A stretch of 64,000 nucleotides of DNA from Pedobacter sp. HDW13 (GCF_011303555.1 NZ_CP049868.1:744001-808000); one strand, 5' to 3'. Positions 36,474-46,282 are shown, numbered from the stretch's first letter. Notes: generated from the sequence alone by a model not told the origin. Made by a program: numbers and translations.

Positions 36474-37829
36474 TTAATATTTAAATACTTTTCCGTTTGC
36501 GATTACTTCTTGTCTGCCTTCATCAAAGGTGGCTTTTGCGCCAGTTCTTACCGCAGCGTTAGTCATGATATTGGCAATTGAATGCGAATAACCGGCCTCT
36601 ACAGGCGCATTAGGCGTTTTACGGCTGCGCACACATTCCATCCAGTTGCGCATGTGGCCCGAGGTTAACGGATCGCCGCCCATATTTGCTCCGGTTGCTG
36701 CTTTGATTTCGGTTTTACTTAAATCAAACTCCGGTAAAAGGTTAGCTTTTAAGCCCATTGCAGCGGCTTCTTTTTCTCTCAATCCGCCCTTTGGCGAAAC
36801 TTTATTGGTAATGAGGTTAAGCTCACCACCGTTCGAATAATATACTTCGCCTACATCACCTACGCTATTCTGCATTCGCGAGGTAAAGGTTACCTGAAAG
36901 CCATCGGTAGTATCGGGCTGGCCATAGTCGAATACAGCCACCATCGAATCCCAGTTTCTCCGGCCATCTTTCCAGGTGTAAATGCCTCCGTTGGCTACCA
37001 CACTGCGCGGATGCTTTAGATTGGTAAACCAATGTACAGTATCAATCTGGTGACTCATCCATTGCCCGGGCATCCCTGATGAATAGGGCCAGAACAACCT
37101 GTACTCTAAATATTTTCTCGGATCGAAAGCCTCAACCGGGCGGTTAAGCAGGAAACGCTTCCAATCGATGTCTTCTTCTTTTAACTTAGCCACTAAATCG
37201 GGTCGGCGCCATCTGCCGGGCTGGTTTACATTCCAAACCAGGTCTACAGCGGTTATGGGGCCAAACTTACCATCCTGAATAAATTTTGCTGCATTGGTAT
37301 AATTCTCACCACTTCTTCGCTGCGAACCAATTTGCACAATCTGTTTACTTGCTTTAACCGCTTTAAAAGCTGCTTTAGCATCATCCATGGTTTCGGCAAA
37401 AGGTTTTTCTACATAGGCATCGCAATTGGCTTTAACAGCCTCAATGGTATGTAAAGCATGCTGAAAATCGGCTGTACTGATAATTACCGCATCAAGATCT
37501 TTAGTTGCATAAAGCTCATCGTTGTTGCGGCAGGCTTTAATATCGTGACCAAATTTTGCTTTTAGATGGGCAATGCCCAAATCCCTGCGGTAATTCCATA
37601 AATCAGAAAGGCCAACAATATCGAAGTTCAGTTCTTTATTATGGTTCATAAAACAAGGCAGGAGCGTTTCTTTAAAACGGTCGGAAAACCCAACAACGCC
37701 TACCCGTACCCTATCATTTGCGCCAATTATGCGCCCATAACTTTTAGCACTCATTCCCATAGTACCGGCATAGGTTGCCGCAGCAAATATTGCAGATTGC
37801 TTAATAAATTTCCTTCTGGAATTTTCCAT
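36474..37829 (-). CDS. Tat-exported Gfo/Idh/MocA family oxidoreductase
   Basis: A 451-residue secreted oxidoreductase with a twin-arginine signal (SRRKFIKQ). The nucleotide-binding domain shows VRVGVVGFSDR and the catalytic Lys motif YVEKPFAET. The substrate domain shows WPYSSGMPGQWMSHQIDTVHWF, with the active-site His. It ends with a helix and DEGRQEVIANG. It is the first gene of the pair with the DUF1080 protein. An AAACGTTT site lies about 205 bases upstream. The expected role is oxidation of a sugar hydroxyl to a keto group in the periplasm. The cofactor must travel with the folded enzyme through Tat, which fits the signal seen. Confidence 0.9.
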   Translation of the reverse strand: MENSRRKFIKQSAIFAAATYAGTMGMSAKSYGRIIGANDRVRVGVVGFSDRFKETLLPCFMNHNKELNFDIVGLSDLWNYRRDLGIAHLKAKFGHDIKACRNNDELYATKDLDAVIISTADFQHALHTIEAVKANCDAYVEKPFAETMDDAKAAFKAVKASKQIVQIGSQRRSGENYTNAAKFIQDGKFGPITAVDLVWNVNQPGRWRRPDLVAKLKEEDIDWKRFLLNRPVEAFDPRKYLEYRLFWPYSSGMPGQWMSHQIDTVHWFTNLKHPRSVVANGGIYTWKDGRRNWDSMVAVFDYGQPDTTDGFQVTFTSRMQNSVGDVGEVYYSNGGELNLITNKVSPKGGLREKEAAAMGLKANLLPEFDLSKTEIKAATGANMGGDPLTSGHMRNWMECVRSRKTPNAPVEAGYSHSIANIMTNAAVRTGAKATFDEGRQEVIANGKVFKY

Positions 37830-38206
37830 ATTTGGCTATATTAACAAATACGGTTTCTCATCAAACCATATCGAATGAGCTAAAATAGTATTTTAAATAA
37901 GATGCACTAAAACTCAGCGGGTATTATTCTTGAAACGATTATTTCAGTGAATAAAGCTTAATCTGCTCTGAGCTTATCCAGTAAGCGATTTGAAGCCTTT
38001 TTTAATTAAATTGTAACAAGCTTATTATTTAGGAAAACGTTTGAAATAATAATTTAGGTTTTGAATATAAAAGGGGAAACTGTTTCAGCCTGTTTAATAT
38101 ACGCCTACCGAAACTATCGTAGAACAAATCAGTTGGTTGGATTACAAAAGCCTATGAAAGAGTACTTCTTAAGCCTTGGAAATAGTTCTTTTTGGCAGTA
38201 CAAAAA
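37830..38206. other. 377-base intergenic region upstream of the Gfo/Idh-DUF1080 pair
   Basis: AT-rich, with no credible ORF. It holds the control region of the Gfo/Idh gene, including AAACGTTT at 38035-38042, and the 3' end of the DUF2157 operon. No clear terminator hairpin was found. Confidence 0.45.
38035..38042. promoter_or_regulatory. AAACGTTT site upstream of Gfo/Idh gene
   Basis: Octamer palindrome with central CG, the same core as the site upstream of GH95 (30841-30848). It may be a LacI-family operator. The flanks match on one side only. Confidence 0.25.
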
Positions 38207-38704
38207 TTATAGAATCAGCTTCAAATCTTTATTATAAAGGCCAACAAGGATGCTATTGCCATTTCCATCTATTTTAAGGCCGCCGTATTTAGCCGCTTCA
38301 TATTTTTTCCCCTTTCCTTCCTGAAAAAAATAGGACTCGGCACCGATATGGATAGAGGGCCAATATTCGTTTCCATCAAAAAAATATTTAACCACTACTT
38401 CATCATTACCTAACGGTCTCATATCTTTTATTAAAGCGATTCGATGTCCTATTCCATTCGAATCTATTTTTAATAGGCAGAAACCTCTTTTAGGTATTTT
38501 TACTTTTTCTAAGAAAGTATTCTCTTTATAATTTAAGTGCATATAATCACCTTGCATCAATGATCGCGGATCGACTGGGGCAAGTTCAATGAGAACAAGC
38601 TTGCCCTCACTCAATATTCTTTCCTTAGCATAGATAGACCAATTAAAATAACCAATCAGAAGTAGCAAATTGATTACAATGAATACAGATTTAATCTTTG
38701 TCAT
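38207..38704 (-). CDS. GDYXXLXY-motif membrane-anchored protein
   Basis: A 165-residue protein with one N-terminal membrane helix (VFIVINLLLLIGYFNW) and the family signature GDYMHLNY, the rest being extracytoplasmic. I start it at ATG 38704, which directly precedes the helix. The frame from 38743 adds 13 residues that fit poorly. The start overlaps the end of the DUF4401 gene by 14 bases. The family always travels with DUF2157 and DUF4401 proteins, as here. Its biochemical role is unknown. Confidence 0.88.
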   Translation of the reverse strand: MTKIKSVFIVINLLLLIGYFNWSIYAKERILSEGKLVLIELAPVDPRSLMQGDYMHLNYKENTFLEKVKIPKRGFCLLKIDSNGIGHRIALIKDMRPLGNDEVVVKYFFDGNEYWPSIHIGAESYFFQEGKGKKYEAAKYGGLKIDGNGNSILVGLYNKDLKLIL

Positions 38705-39755
38705 ATGATCTAATTTGTCTGTTAAAAATATAAGCAACAACAAGCAACAAGGCTCCGGTGCAAATCATTATGATTGATTTAGTGAGCAAGGTATATTGGA
38801 GATCATAATAAAACTGTCCAACAAAATAGAACAATGCAACTATCCCGAAAACGATCGTTAACCTGTGACCTACATGAATACCAACAATCAAAATTAAAAT
38901 CGCTCCACAAATTGAAGGTGCAAAAATTACCGAAGCCAAAATCGTTATAGCAAATATGTAAATGATGAATTGGCCAGTTTTAAGTTTTAAAAAATCTATA
39001 ATGGAACTTATGTTGTAAATGGTAGCAGCCATAATAATAAGTGAAGAAACCCAACGGTATGGGAAAGATGGCTTAGCAAAATATATTGCGAAATAAATTA
39101 ACAGCACACTAAGCGAAACTAAAAAGCCAATCCGAAAGGGCGGGTATCGCTTGTTTACAGAAATAGATCTCACAAGTGCTTTATGCTCCACCAAATTAAT
39201 TATAACAAATCCAATGCACAGAAAAGCGGTTAAGAAATGAATAAGAATATTAACATTATTAGTTTCAATAAATGCAAATAAGCAAGAATTAAACATTAAA
39301 AGTCCAAATAAGTTGAGCATATAGTTTTCTGTACTGGCAACTGTAGCTACAGCAATTACAAGCAAAGAGAAAATAGTGAGGTTAGCCGAATCGGTCATTT
39401 GGTTTATTGAGTAGCCCAGGAGTGTACATCCAGATAGAAATGCGCCAATACAAACAGCATCCAATACAGTGCTGTTTGATATTTTATCCAACAATACGGC
39501 CCCGCCTAATACTATCAAGCCAAAAATAAATGTTGCTGTCGGAGATTCCGAAATACTCAAGGTAACGAAACCTAAAAAAAGCAAGGAGCCCAGTAAGCCT
39601 CCACAAACAGAGAGAATTTTAATTCCTAAACCACTATATGTCTGGCTATCTTTCGATATTTCTTTTTCAAACTTTTCGTTATCAATTGTAAAATCAGGCT
39701 TCGATTTTCTTTCAATACTGGCAATAAAATGATCTACAATTTGTAAGTTATTCAT
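38691..39755 (-). CDS. DUF4401 multi-pass membrane protein
   Basis: A 354-residue inner-membrane protein. A short cytoplasmic N-terminus (about 1-45) is followed by at least nine hydrophobic helices, for example LLGSLLFLGFVTLSI, IFGLIVLGGAVLL, LTIFSLLVIAVATVA and ICGAILILIVGIHVGHRL. It overlaps the DUF2157 gene by 8 bases and the GDYXXLXY gene by 14, so translation of the three is coupled. Function of the trio is not established, though an envelope-associated complex is likely. Confidence 0.85.
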   Translation of the reverse strand: MNNLQIVDHFIASIERKSKPDFTIDNEKFEKEISKDSQTYSGLGIKILSVCGGLLGSLLFLGFVTLSISESPTATFIFGLIVLGGAVLLDKISNSTVLDAVCIGAFLSGCTLLGYSINQMTDSANLTIFSLLVIAVATVASTENYMLNLFGLLMFNSCLFAFIETNNVNILIHFLTAFLCIGFVIINLVEHKALVRSISVNKRYPPFRIGFLVSLSVLLIYFAIYFAKPSFPYRWVSSLIIMAATIYNISSIIDFLKLKTGQFIIYIFAITILASVIFAPSICGAILILIVGIHVGHRLTIVFGIVALFYFVGQFYYDLQYTLLTKSIIMICTGALLLVVAYIFNRQIRSYDKD

Positions 39756-40710
39756 TCCAGGATTTATTTAAGTTAACCAATAATTTCGTCAATAGAGTAA
39801 TGCTGGCGACTACGAAAACACTCATAAAGAAAAATAACGTACCGTATTCCTGATGGTGGCTTTCAGTAATCCAGCAGCAAATGATAATAAGTAAACTCAA
39901 TGGTACAATACACAAATGGAACAATGATTTATGCTTAAAACTGTGATAAACCGCAAGCGTATAAACCATAAAGGCAAGTAAAAAAAAGACAAACCAATAT
40001 CGATGGTCTTTATCAAAAATATTTAGAGCTGCCCCTATTGTTATGTACGTTGCGATGCTCAAAGAAATAACCTTTATTAACCAATTCGGAACTGATGCTT
40101 TTAAAGCAGAAGGAAGCAACTGTATTACTATTAAAACCACACTATTTAAAACAAAAAGCAATAAATATTTGAGATCTGATGGCCAATATGGAGCAATTTG
40201 ATCTACATAAAGCGAAATGGTAATGTTAATCAATGCCATAGCCAATAGCCATAGTGGAGGGAAATCTGCAACCAGAGCCCATATTATTATAAACACCGTC
40301 CACCCTAAAAAGAAATCGTAAGCATCTGCTCCAGTCTGATAAACCTGACCAAATACAGAGAACATTGCACCAACCAAAACTGAAGCGCTCATTAATAATA
40401 CACTCCGTACTAATTGATTTCTTTTAAAAACGAATGATGTCAGTACGGTTGCAATAACCAGAAGCTGTACTAAACCCAGTTTTAGAAACCTTTGTAGCAA
40501 ATGCCAATTATAAGCTAAGAAAAAAATAATACCTGATATAACAAAAGCAGCACCGATACCAATTAATGCAATTTCAATATACTTTGCCCATCCTTTTTTA
40601 TCTGCATAAATGCCTTGTTCTTTAAATTGTGTCTCAAGCTCCTCAGCCGACAAATTACTATTCCGGGCAATGATTTGCAGTGTGCGACGGGTAACTCCCG
40701 GTTCTGTCAT
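39748..40710 (-). CDS. DUF2157 multi-pass membrane protein
   Basis: A 320-residue inner-membrane protein. The cytoplasmic N-terminus (LQIIARNSNLSAEELETQF) looks like a small helical domain and is followed by about ten hydrophobic helices (IEIALIGIGAAFVISGIIFFLAYNW as the first region, only summarised here). It is the first gene of the three-gene operon with the DUF4401 and GDYXXLXY proteins. The start at 40710 lies 59 bases from the valS terminator region. Function unknown. Confidence 0.85.
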   Translation of the reverse strand: MTEPGVTRRTLQIIARNSNLSAEELETQFKEQGIYADKKGWAKYIEIALIGIGAAFVISGIIFFLAYNWHLLQRFLKLGLVQLLVIATVLTSFVFKRNQLVRSVLLMSASVLVGAMFSVFGQVYQTGADAYDFFLGWTVFIIIWALVADFPPLWLLAMALINITISLYVDQIAPYWPSDLKYLLLFVLNSVVLIVIQLLPSALKASVPNWLIKVISLSIATYITIGAALNIFDKDHRYWFVFFLLAFMVYTLAVYHSFKHKSLFHLCIVPLSLLIIICCWITESHHQEYGTLFFFMSVFVVASITLLTKLLVNLNKSWNE

Positions 40711-40768
40711 ATAATCTATTTGGTACCACCAAAATACTATTTATTCATGAATTTATTAGAAAAATGGA

Positions 40769-40802
40769 AAAGCCCCTTAGCAATTCGCTGCTAAGGGGCT
40801 TT
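40769..40802 (-). terminator. Terminator after valS
   Basis: AAAGCCCCTTAGCA (40769-40782) pairs perfectly with TGCTAAGGGGCTTT (40789-40802) around a 6-base loop, 54 bases downstream of the valS stop. The arms end in A/T, so it can work on either strand. Confidence 0.75.
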
Positions 40803-40810
40803 GGGTATTA

Positions 40811-40841
40811 TACCTGCAAGGTTTTAAAAACCTTACAGGTA
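40811..40841. repeat. Hairpin repeat next to valS
   Basis: TACCTG-C-AAGGTTTT is followed by AAAACCTT-A-CAGGTA with a one-base centre and one C-A mismatch. It looks like a small dispersed palindromic element and sits between the valS stop and the terminator. Confidence 0.55.
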
Positions 40842-40856
40842 TTGATGACTATATGA

Positions 40857-43523
40857 TTATCCTAAAATCGCTAAACTTTCTTCAATAATTTTAATTTTAG
40901 CTTCAGCATCGGCCTTTTTATTGCGTTCGTTGGCAATAATTTCGGGTTTTGCATTCTGCACAAAGCGTTCGTTGCTTAGTTTCGAATCAACCGATTTTAA
41001 GAAACCTTGTAAGTACACCAAATCAGTATTTAAGCGTGTGCGCTCCGCATCTACATCTACATTTTCGGTTAGTGGAATAAAGAACTCATCCTTACCAGCC
41101 ATAAATGCCGTTGCACCCACAATTTTATCGTTCACAATCTCGGCTTCCGAAACATTGGCCAGTTTGAAAACAATATTTAACCATTTCTCATAATCGATAT
41201 CAGAGTTTACCTTCAAACTTAATGGCAAAGCTTCTTTTGGCGAAATCTGTTTTTGGTTACGTACATTCCTGATTTCGGCAACAACAGTTTTAATTACCTC
41301 AGCATCTTTCAACAACTGCTCATCAATGCTCCCTCCTTTTGGAAATTCGGCAACAATACAGCAATCCATTTCACCGCGGGCAGCAAACAAATCATCATGC
41401 CACAACTCTTCTGTTAAGAAAGGCATATTAGGATGCAACAGTTTAATAATCTGTTCAAAGAAACCAACCGTAGCCTGGTAACTTTCGGCATCAATCGGCT
41501 GCTGGTAAGCAGGCTTAACCATTTCTAAATACCAGGCACAGAAATCGTCCCAAACCAGTTTATAGGTAGTCATTAAAGCCTCCGATAAACGATATTGTTT
41601 AAAGTTATCTTCAATTTCGACTAAAGCGGCATTAAAGCGGTTTTCGAACCACAAAATAGCCTGTTTATTTGGGTTTTCGAGGTTTGCATCTACTTCCCAA
41701 CCTTTAACCAAACGGAAGGCATTCCATATTTTTGAAGCAAAATTACGGCCCTGCTCGCAGTAGCTTTCATCGAACATTAAATCGTTACCCGCCGGCGATG
41801 ACATGAGCATACCTACACGTACCGCATCGGCACCATATTTTTCGATCAATCCAATCGGATCGGGCGAGTTACCCAGCGATTTAGACATTTTACGCCCCAG
41901 CTTATCGCGTACAATACCGGTTAAATACACATTGGTAAATGGTTTTTTGCCCATAAACTCGTGTCCGGCCATAATCATACGCGCCACCCAGAAGAATAAA
42001 ATTTCAGGAGCCGTAACCAAATCATTGGTTGGATAGTAATAGTTAATGTCTTTATTGTCAGGATCTTTAAAACCATCAAAAACAGAAATTGGCCACAACC
42101 ATGATGAGAACCAGGTATCCATTACGTCTTCATCCTGACGTAAAAATGGCTCTAACTGATGCTTAAAGCCTGCTTTCTCAGCATCTGAACAACTTTCGTC
42201 CAAATGTTTTTTCTTCCAGAATTCTTCTAAAGCTTCATCTTTGGTTTTGGCAACAACCCAGTTTCCTTTATCATCGTACCAGGCCGGGATACGCTGTCCC
42301 CACCACAGCTGACGCGAAATATTCCAGTCGCGTACATTTTCCATCCAGTGGCGGTAGGTATTTTCAAATTTATTCGGGATCAGGTTTACCTCTCCGTTTA
42401 ATACATCATCCAGCGCCGGTTGTGCCATTTCTTTCATCTTCACAAACCACTGCATAGAAAGTTTAGGCTCAATTGCAGCATCGGTACGTTCAGAAAAGCC
42501 CACCTGCGATTTATAATCTTCAACTTTATCTAAATGACCAGCCTCTTCGAGCATTTTGGCAATCTTTTTACGCGCAATAAAGCGGTCTTCGCCAACCAGA
42601 ATAACGGCCAGTTCGTTTAAGGTACCATCATCATTTAGAATATCGGTAACCGGTAAATTGTGCTTTACACCCAGCTCGTAATCGTTTAAATCGTGTGCCG
42701 GAGTAACTTTTAAGCAACCTGTACCAAATTCGATATCCACGTACTCATCTTCAATAACCGGAATTTCGTGGTTAACCAGCGGTACGAATACTTTTTTACC
42801 TTTTAAGTGACTAAAACGTTCGTCGTTAGGGTTAATACAGATCGCCGCATCAGCCATAATGGTTTCAGGACGCGTGGTTGCAATCGTTAAAAACTGATCT
42901 GTTGTACCTGAAATCAGATACTTAATATAATACAGCTTTTGGTTAACTTCTTTACGGATTACTTCTTCATCAGAAACCGCAGTTTTACCTGCAGGATCCC
43001 AGTTTACCATACGGATACCGCGATAAATCCAGCCTTTTTTGTACAGGTGGATAAACGAATCGATAACCGCTTCAGAAAGATCTTCCTCCATGGTAAAACG
43101 TGTACGGTCCCAATCGCAGCTTGCTCCTAGTTTCTTCAATTGCTCTAAAATAATACCACCGTACTTCTCTTTCCATTCCCAGGCGTATTTTAGAAATTCT
43201 TCGCGCGAAAGGTCTTTTTTATTAATCCCCTGTTCTTTTAACATGGCTACAACCTTGGCTTCAGTAGCAATAGAAGCATGGTCGGTTCCGGGTACCCAGC
43301 AGGCATTTTTGCCCTGCATACGGGCCTTACGGATTAAAACATCCTGAATGGTATTGTTAAGCATGTGCCCCATGTGCAGTACTCCTGTGACATTTGGTGG
43401 CGGAATTACGATAGTGTAAGGTTCGCGCTCATCAGGTTCTGAGTGGAAAAACTTTTTAGATAGCCAGTAGCTATACCATTTATCTTCTGTTTCTGCAGGA
43501 TTGTACTTGGTGGAAATGCTCAT
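40857..43523 (-). CDS. valS: Valine-tRNA ligase
   Basis: Cytosolic class I aminoacyl-tRNA synthetase of 888 residues that charges tRNA-Val. The HIGH-type motif is PPPNVTGVLHMGHMLN near residue 45. The KMSKS motif is GRKMSKSLGNS near 543. The editing domain shows TTRPETIMADAA, and the C-terminal coiled-coil arm (ENVDVDAERTRLNTDL) is typical of ValRS. Length is normal for bacteria. It has its own promoter (43544-43573) and terminator, with no partners in an operon. Confidence 0.97.
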   Translation of the reverse strand: MSISTKYNPAETEDKWYSYWLSKKFFHSEPDEREPYTIVIPPPNVTGVLHMGHMLNNTIQDVLIRKARMQGKNACWVPGTDHASIATEAKVVAMLKEQGINKKDLSREEFLKYAWEWKEKYGGIILEQLKKLGASCDWDRTRFTMEEDLSEAVIDSFIHLYKKGWIYRGIRMVNWDPAGKTAVSDEEVIRKEVNQKLYYIKYLISGTTDQFLTIATTRPETIMADAAICINPNDERFSHLKGKKVFVPLVNHEIPVIEDEYVDIEFGTGCLKVTPAHDLNDYELGVKHNLPVTDILNDDGTLNELAVILVGEDRFIARKKIAKMLEEAGHLDKVEDYKSQVGFSERTDAAIEPKLSMQWFVKMKEMAQPALDDVLNGEVNLIPNKFENTYRHWMENVRDWNISRQLWWGQRIPAWYDDKGNWVVAKTKDEALEEFWKKKHLDESCSDAEKAGFKHQLEPFLRQDEDVMDTWFSSWLWPISVFDGFKDPDNKDINYYYPTNDLVTAPEILFFWVARMIMAGHEFMGKKPFTNVYLTGIVRDKLGRKMSKSLGNSPDPIGLIEKYGADAVRVGMLMSSPAGNDLMFDESYCEQGRNFASKIWNAFRLVKGWEVDANLENPNKQAILWFENRFNAALVEIEDNFKQYRLSEALMTTYKLVWDDFCAWYLEMVKPAYQQPIDAESYQATVGFFEQIIKLLHPNMPFLTEELWHDDLFAARGEMDCCIVAEFPKGGSIDEQLLKDAEVIKTVVAEIRNVRNQKQISPKEALPLSLKVNSDIDYEKWLNIVFKLANVSEAEIVNDKIVGATAFMAGKDEFFIPLTENVDVDAERTRLNTDLVYLQGFLKSVDSKLSNERFVQNAKPEIIANERNKKADAEAKIKIIEESLAILG

Positions 43524-43543
43524 GAAAAATTGTTATAAAAGCC

Positions 43544-43573
43544 CAAAAATAGCTAATTAAGCTGAAAGACCAA
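43544..43573 (-). promoter_or_regulatory. valS promoter
   Basis: On the minus strand TTG (43573-43571) and TATTTTTG (43551-43544) match the Bacteroidota -33 and -7 elements with a 19-base spacer. The -7 box ends 20 bases before the valS ATG. Confidence 0.65.
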
Positions 43574-43741
43574 AGCGGAAACCGAAAGACTAAAGCAGCT
43601 AAACACCTTATCATTACATACTGAAGCCTACCTATTTTCGATTTCTTGGCAGGCTGGACTAACATTCTATTTTTGGGTTGGTGTTGCTTTTTGTATTTTA
43701 GTATTTGCCTGGAGATGTTTTTAACCCCTTGCATAAACTAT

Positions 43742-44149
43742 ATGAACGCTAAAAACTTAAGCATTGGCTATGCCATTTTACGCTATTCCGTAGCCATTAT
43801 CTTATTATCGCACAGCGTGTTTGGCATGTTTGATGGCGGTATTAACGATTTCGGAAATTTATATCTGAACAAAGTCGGCTTTGCCCCTTTTGGCGTTGCC
43901 CTTGCCTGGAGCATTAAACTCTCGCATGTACTTTGCGCAATACTGCTGGTTTTTAACAAATACATTCGTGTGGCCTGTTTTGCCAGCATATTTGTTTTAA
44001 TAATGGGCATTATTATGGTGCACTTTAAAGAAGGCTGGTTTGTGGTAGGCGGTGGAAGAAATGGTATAGAGTATAATTTTATATTAATTTGTGTATTAAC
44101 CGCAATTGTATTTTTTAACACGGCGAGCCACCCTGAATCAAAACAGTAA
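43742..44149 (+). CDS. DoxX-like small membrane protein
   Basis: A 135-residue protein with four predicted membrane helices (GYAILRYSVAIILLSHSVFG, of which the last part HSVFGMFDGG is family-like; GVALAWSIKLSHVLCAILLVF; ACFASIFVLIMGIIMV; FILICVLTAIVFF). ATG 43742 is the likely start, since the open frame upstream overlaps the valS promoter and reads unlike a protein. DoxX-family proteins are quinone- or redox-associated membrane proteins, but no specific role can be given. Convergent with the metal ATPase gene. Confidence 0.75.
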   Translation: MNAKNLSIGYAILRYSVAIILLSHSVFGMFDGGINDFGNLYLNKVGFAPFGVALAWSIKLSHVLCAILLVFNKYIRVACFASIFVLIMGIIMVHFKEGWFVVGGGRNGIEYNFILICVLTAIVFFNTASHPESKQ

Positions 44150-44296
44150 TTAATCTAAATCTTTGAGAATATATAAGTATGCTCACCTTTCTTTTTTAGC
44201 ATGTATTTCATTCAACATCAATAAGTTAATAGCATTAAAATTGGATGTCGTTTTCTTAACTACCTTAATTGCTTAAAGATCAAAAAACAGCTGACA

Positions 44297-46282
44297 TTAG
44301 AACTTCATTTTCTGAATCCGCACTGCATTTAAAATAGCCAGCAAAGCTACACCAACATCTGCAAAAACCGCTTCCCACATGGTGGCCAATCCACCGGCAC
44401 CCAGAATTAAAACAAGGGCTTTAACAGCAAAGGCGAGCGTAATATTCTGGATCACCACGTTTTTGGTAGCCTTGCCAATTTTAATCGCGATAGCAATTTT
44501 AGAAGGTTGGTCGGTTTGGATCACTACATCAGCTGTTTCTATCGCAGCATCGCTCCCCATCGCGCCCATGGCTATGCCTATATCGCTAATGGCCAATACC
44601 GGCGTATCATTAATGCCATCGCCAACAAAAGCAACTACCCTGGTTTTATCACTTTTAATTTTTTCCAGATTCACTACTTTATCTTCCGGCAATAAATCGC
44701 CATAATACTCATCGATACCCAACTGGCTGGCTACTTTTTTAACAATAGTAGTTTTATCGCCGCTGAGCATTACCACCTGCTTTACACCATTTTCGTGCAA
44801 TTGCTTAACCGCAGCTGCAGCGTCTTCCTTAATCTCGTCGGCAATTAAAACATAACCCACATATTGCCCATCAATAGCCACCACTACAATACTTTCTTCT
44901 ATCTCTTGTATTTTAAGATCGAATGGAATATTGAATTTCACTAAAAGTTTCGCGTTTCCTGCTAAAACCGTTTTGCCATTTACCGTGCCCTTTAAACCCA
45001 TTCCAGCAATTTCCTCCAAATTAGAGGCCGGATGAAGATCTGCTCCATTGGCATACTCTACAATCGCTTTGGCAATGGGGTGGGTCGATTTTGCTTCAAC
45101 AGCAGTTAGTAGTGCTAAAAACTCTGTCTCGTTAATTGTACTTTCTATTTTCTGAACTTTAAAAACACCTTTGGTAAGTGTTCCGGTTTTGTCCATCACA
45201 ACAGTATCCAGCTTGGTAATGAGCTCTAAAAAATTAGATCCTTTAAACAGAATACCGTTTGCCGACGCAGCCCCGATACCACCGAAATAACCAAGGGGAA
45301 TAGAAATAACCAAGGCACAAGGGCAAGAGATAACCAGAAAAACCAATGCCCGGTACAGCCAGGTCTGAAAATGATAATCGCTGCCTAAAATCAGGATGGG
45401 GATTGTAACCAATGCAAGCGCCAGAAAAAACACGATAGGGGTATAAACTTTGGCAAATTTGCGAATAAAGAGTTCGGTTTTCGCTTTGCGTGCGGTAGCA
45501 TTTTGCACCATCTCCAATATGCGCGATAAAGCACTATCGGCAAAAACTTTGGTTACCTTTATTTCGATAACCCTATCCAGGTTTAGCATCCCGGCCAAAA
45601 CACTTTCACCTTTATTTATGGTTCTGGGTTTGCTTTCGCCGGTTAATGCAGCGGTATTGAAACTACTTTTTTCGGATAACATTTCGCCATCCAGGGCTAT
45701 TTTCTCCCCCACTTTAATCTGTATAGTTTCGCCAATGGCTACCTTTTCAGGATTCACATTTTCATATTTTCCGTTTCTGAAAACATGTGCCACATCTGCA
45801 CGCACATCGAGCAAGGCCGAAATATTTCTTTTTGCCCGGTTTACTGCTGCCAGCTGAAAAAGCTCTCCTATGGTATAAAAAAGCATTACAGCTACGCCTT
45901 CGGGATACTCTCCAATAGCAAAGGCACCAATAGTAGCGATAGACATTAAAGAAAATTCGGTAAAGAAGGCCTTAGCTTTAAAGGTTTCCCAAACTTCGCG
46001 TAAAACCGGTAAACCTACTGGCAAATAAGCCAAAATGTACCAATATGGCCTGATGGTTTGAAAAACGGGTACCTTAAGAAAATTATCGAATGCAATCCCA
46101 ATCAGCAACATTACCAGGGTAACAATAGCGGGCAGGTAGGTTTGAAATGCAGATGGATCGCCGCCGTGATCATGATCGTGATCATCGCCTTCACCATGTG
46201 AATGGTTATGAGGTTGATTTTTGGGTTCAGAATGTGCTTTACTGCTACAGCAGTTATCGTGATTATCGTGTGAGTGGCTCAT
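44297..46282 (-). CDS. Zn/Cd/Pb-type heavy-metal P1B-ATPase
   Basis: Inner-membrane ATPase of 661 residues that exports divalent metal ions. The N-terminus is not the usual HMA domain but a His-rich tail (1-42, with HSHDNHDNCC and DDHDHDHGG), probably a metal-binding sensor. The transport motif SCPCALVISIP lies near 319-324, the phosphorylation motif DKTGTLTKG near 363, the HP motif THPIAKAIV, and the hinge GDGINDTPVLA. A CPC with a C-terminal helix lacking the Cu signature points to zinc, cadmium or lead. No metal-responsive regulator is adjacent. Confidence 0.92.
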   Translation of the reverse strand: MSHSHDNHDNCCSSKAHSEPKNQPHNHSHGEGDDHDHDHGGDPSAFQTYLPAIVTLVMLLIGIAFDNFLKVPVFQTIRPYWYILAYLPVGLPVLREVWETFKAKAFFTEFSLMSIATIGAFAIGEYPEGVAVMLFYTIGELFQLAAVNRAKRNISALLDVRADVAHVFRNGKYENVNPEKVAIGETIQIKVGEKIALDGEMLSEKSSFNTAALTGESKPRTINKGESVLAGMLNLDRVIEIKVTKVFADSALSRILEMVQNATARKAKTELFIRKFAKVYTPIVFFLALALVTIPILILGSDYHFQTWLYRALVFLVISCPCALVISIPLGYFGGIGAASANGILFKGSNFLELITKLDTVVMDKTGTLTKGVFKVQKIESTINETEFLALLTAVEAKSTHPIAKAIVEYANGADLHPASNLEEIAGMGLKGTVNGKTVLAGNAKLLVKFNIPFDLKIQEIEESIVVVAIDGQYVGYVLIADEIKEDAAAAVKQLHENGVKQVVMLSGDKTTIVKKVASQLGIDEYYGDLLPEDKVVNLEKIKSDKTRVVAFVGDGINDTPVLAISDIGIAMGAMGSDAAIETADVVIQTDQPSKIAIAIKIGKATKNVVIQNITLAFAVKALVLILGAGGLATMWEAVFADVGVALLAILNAVRIQKMKF

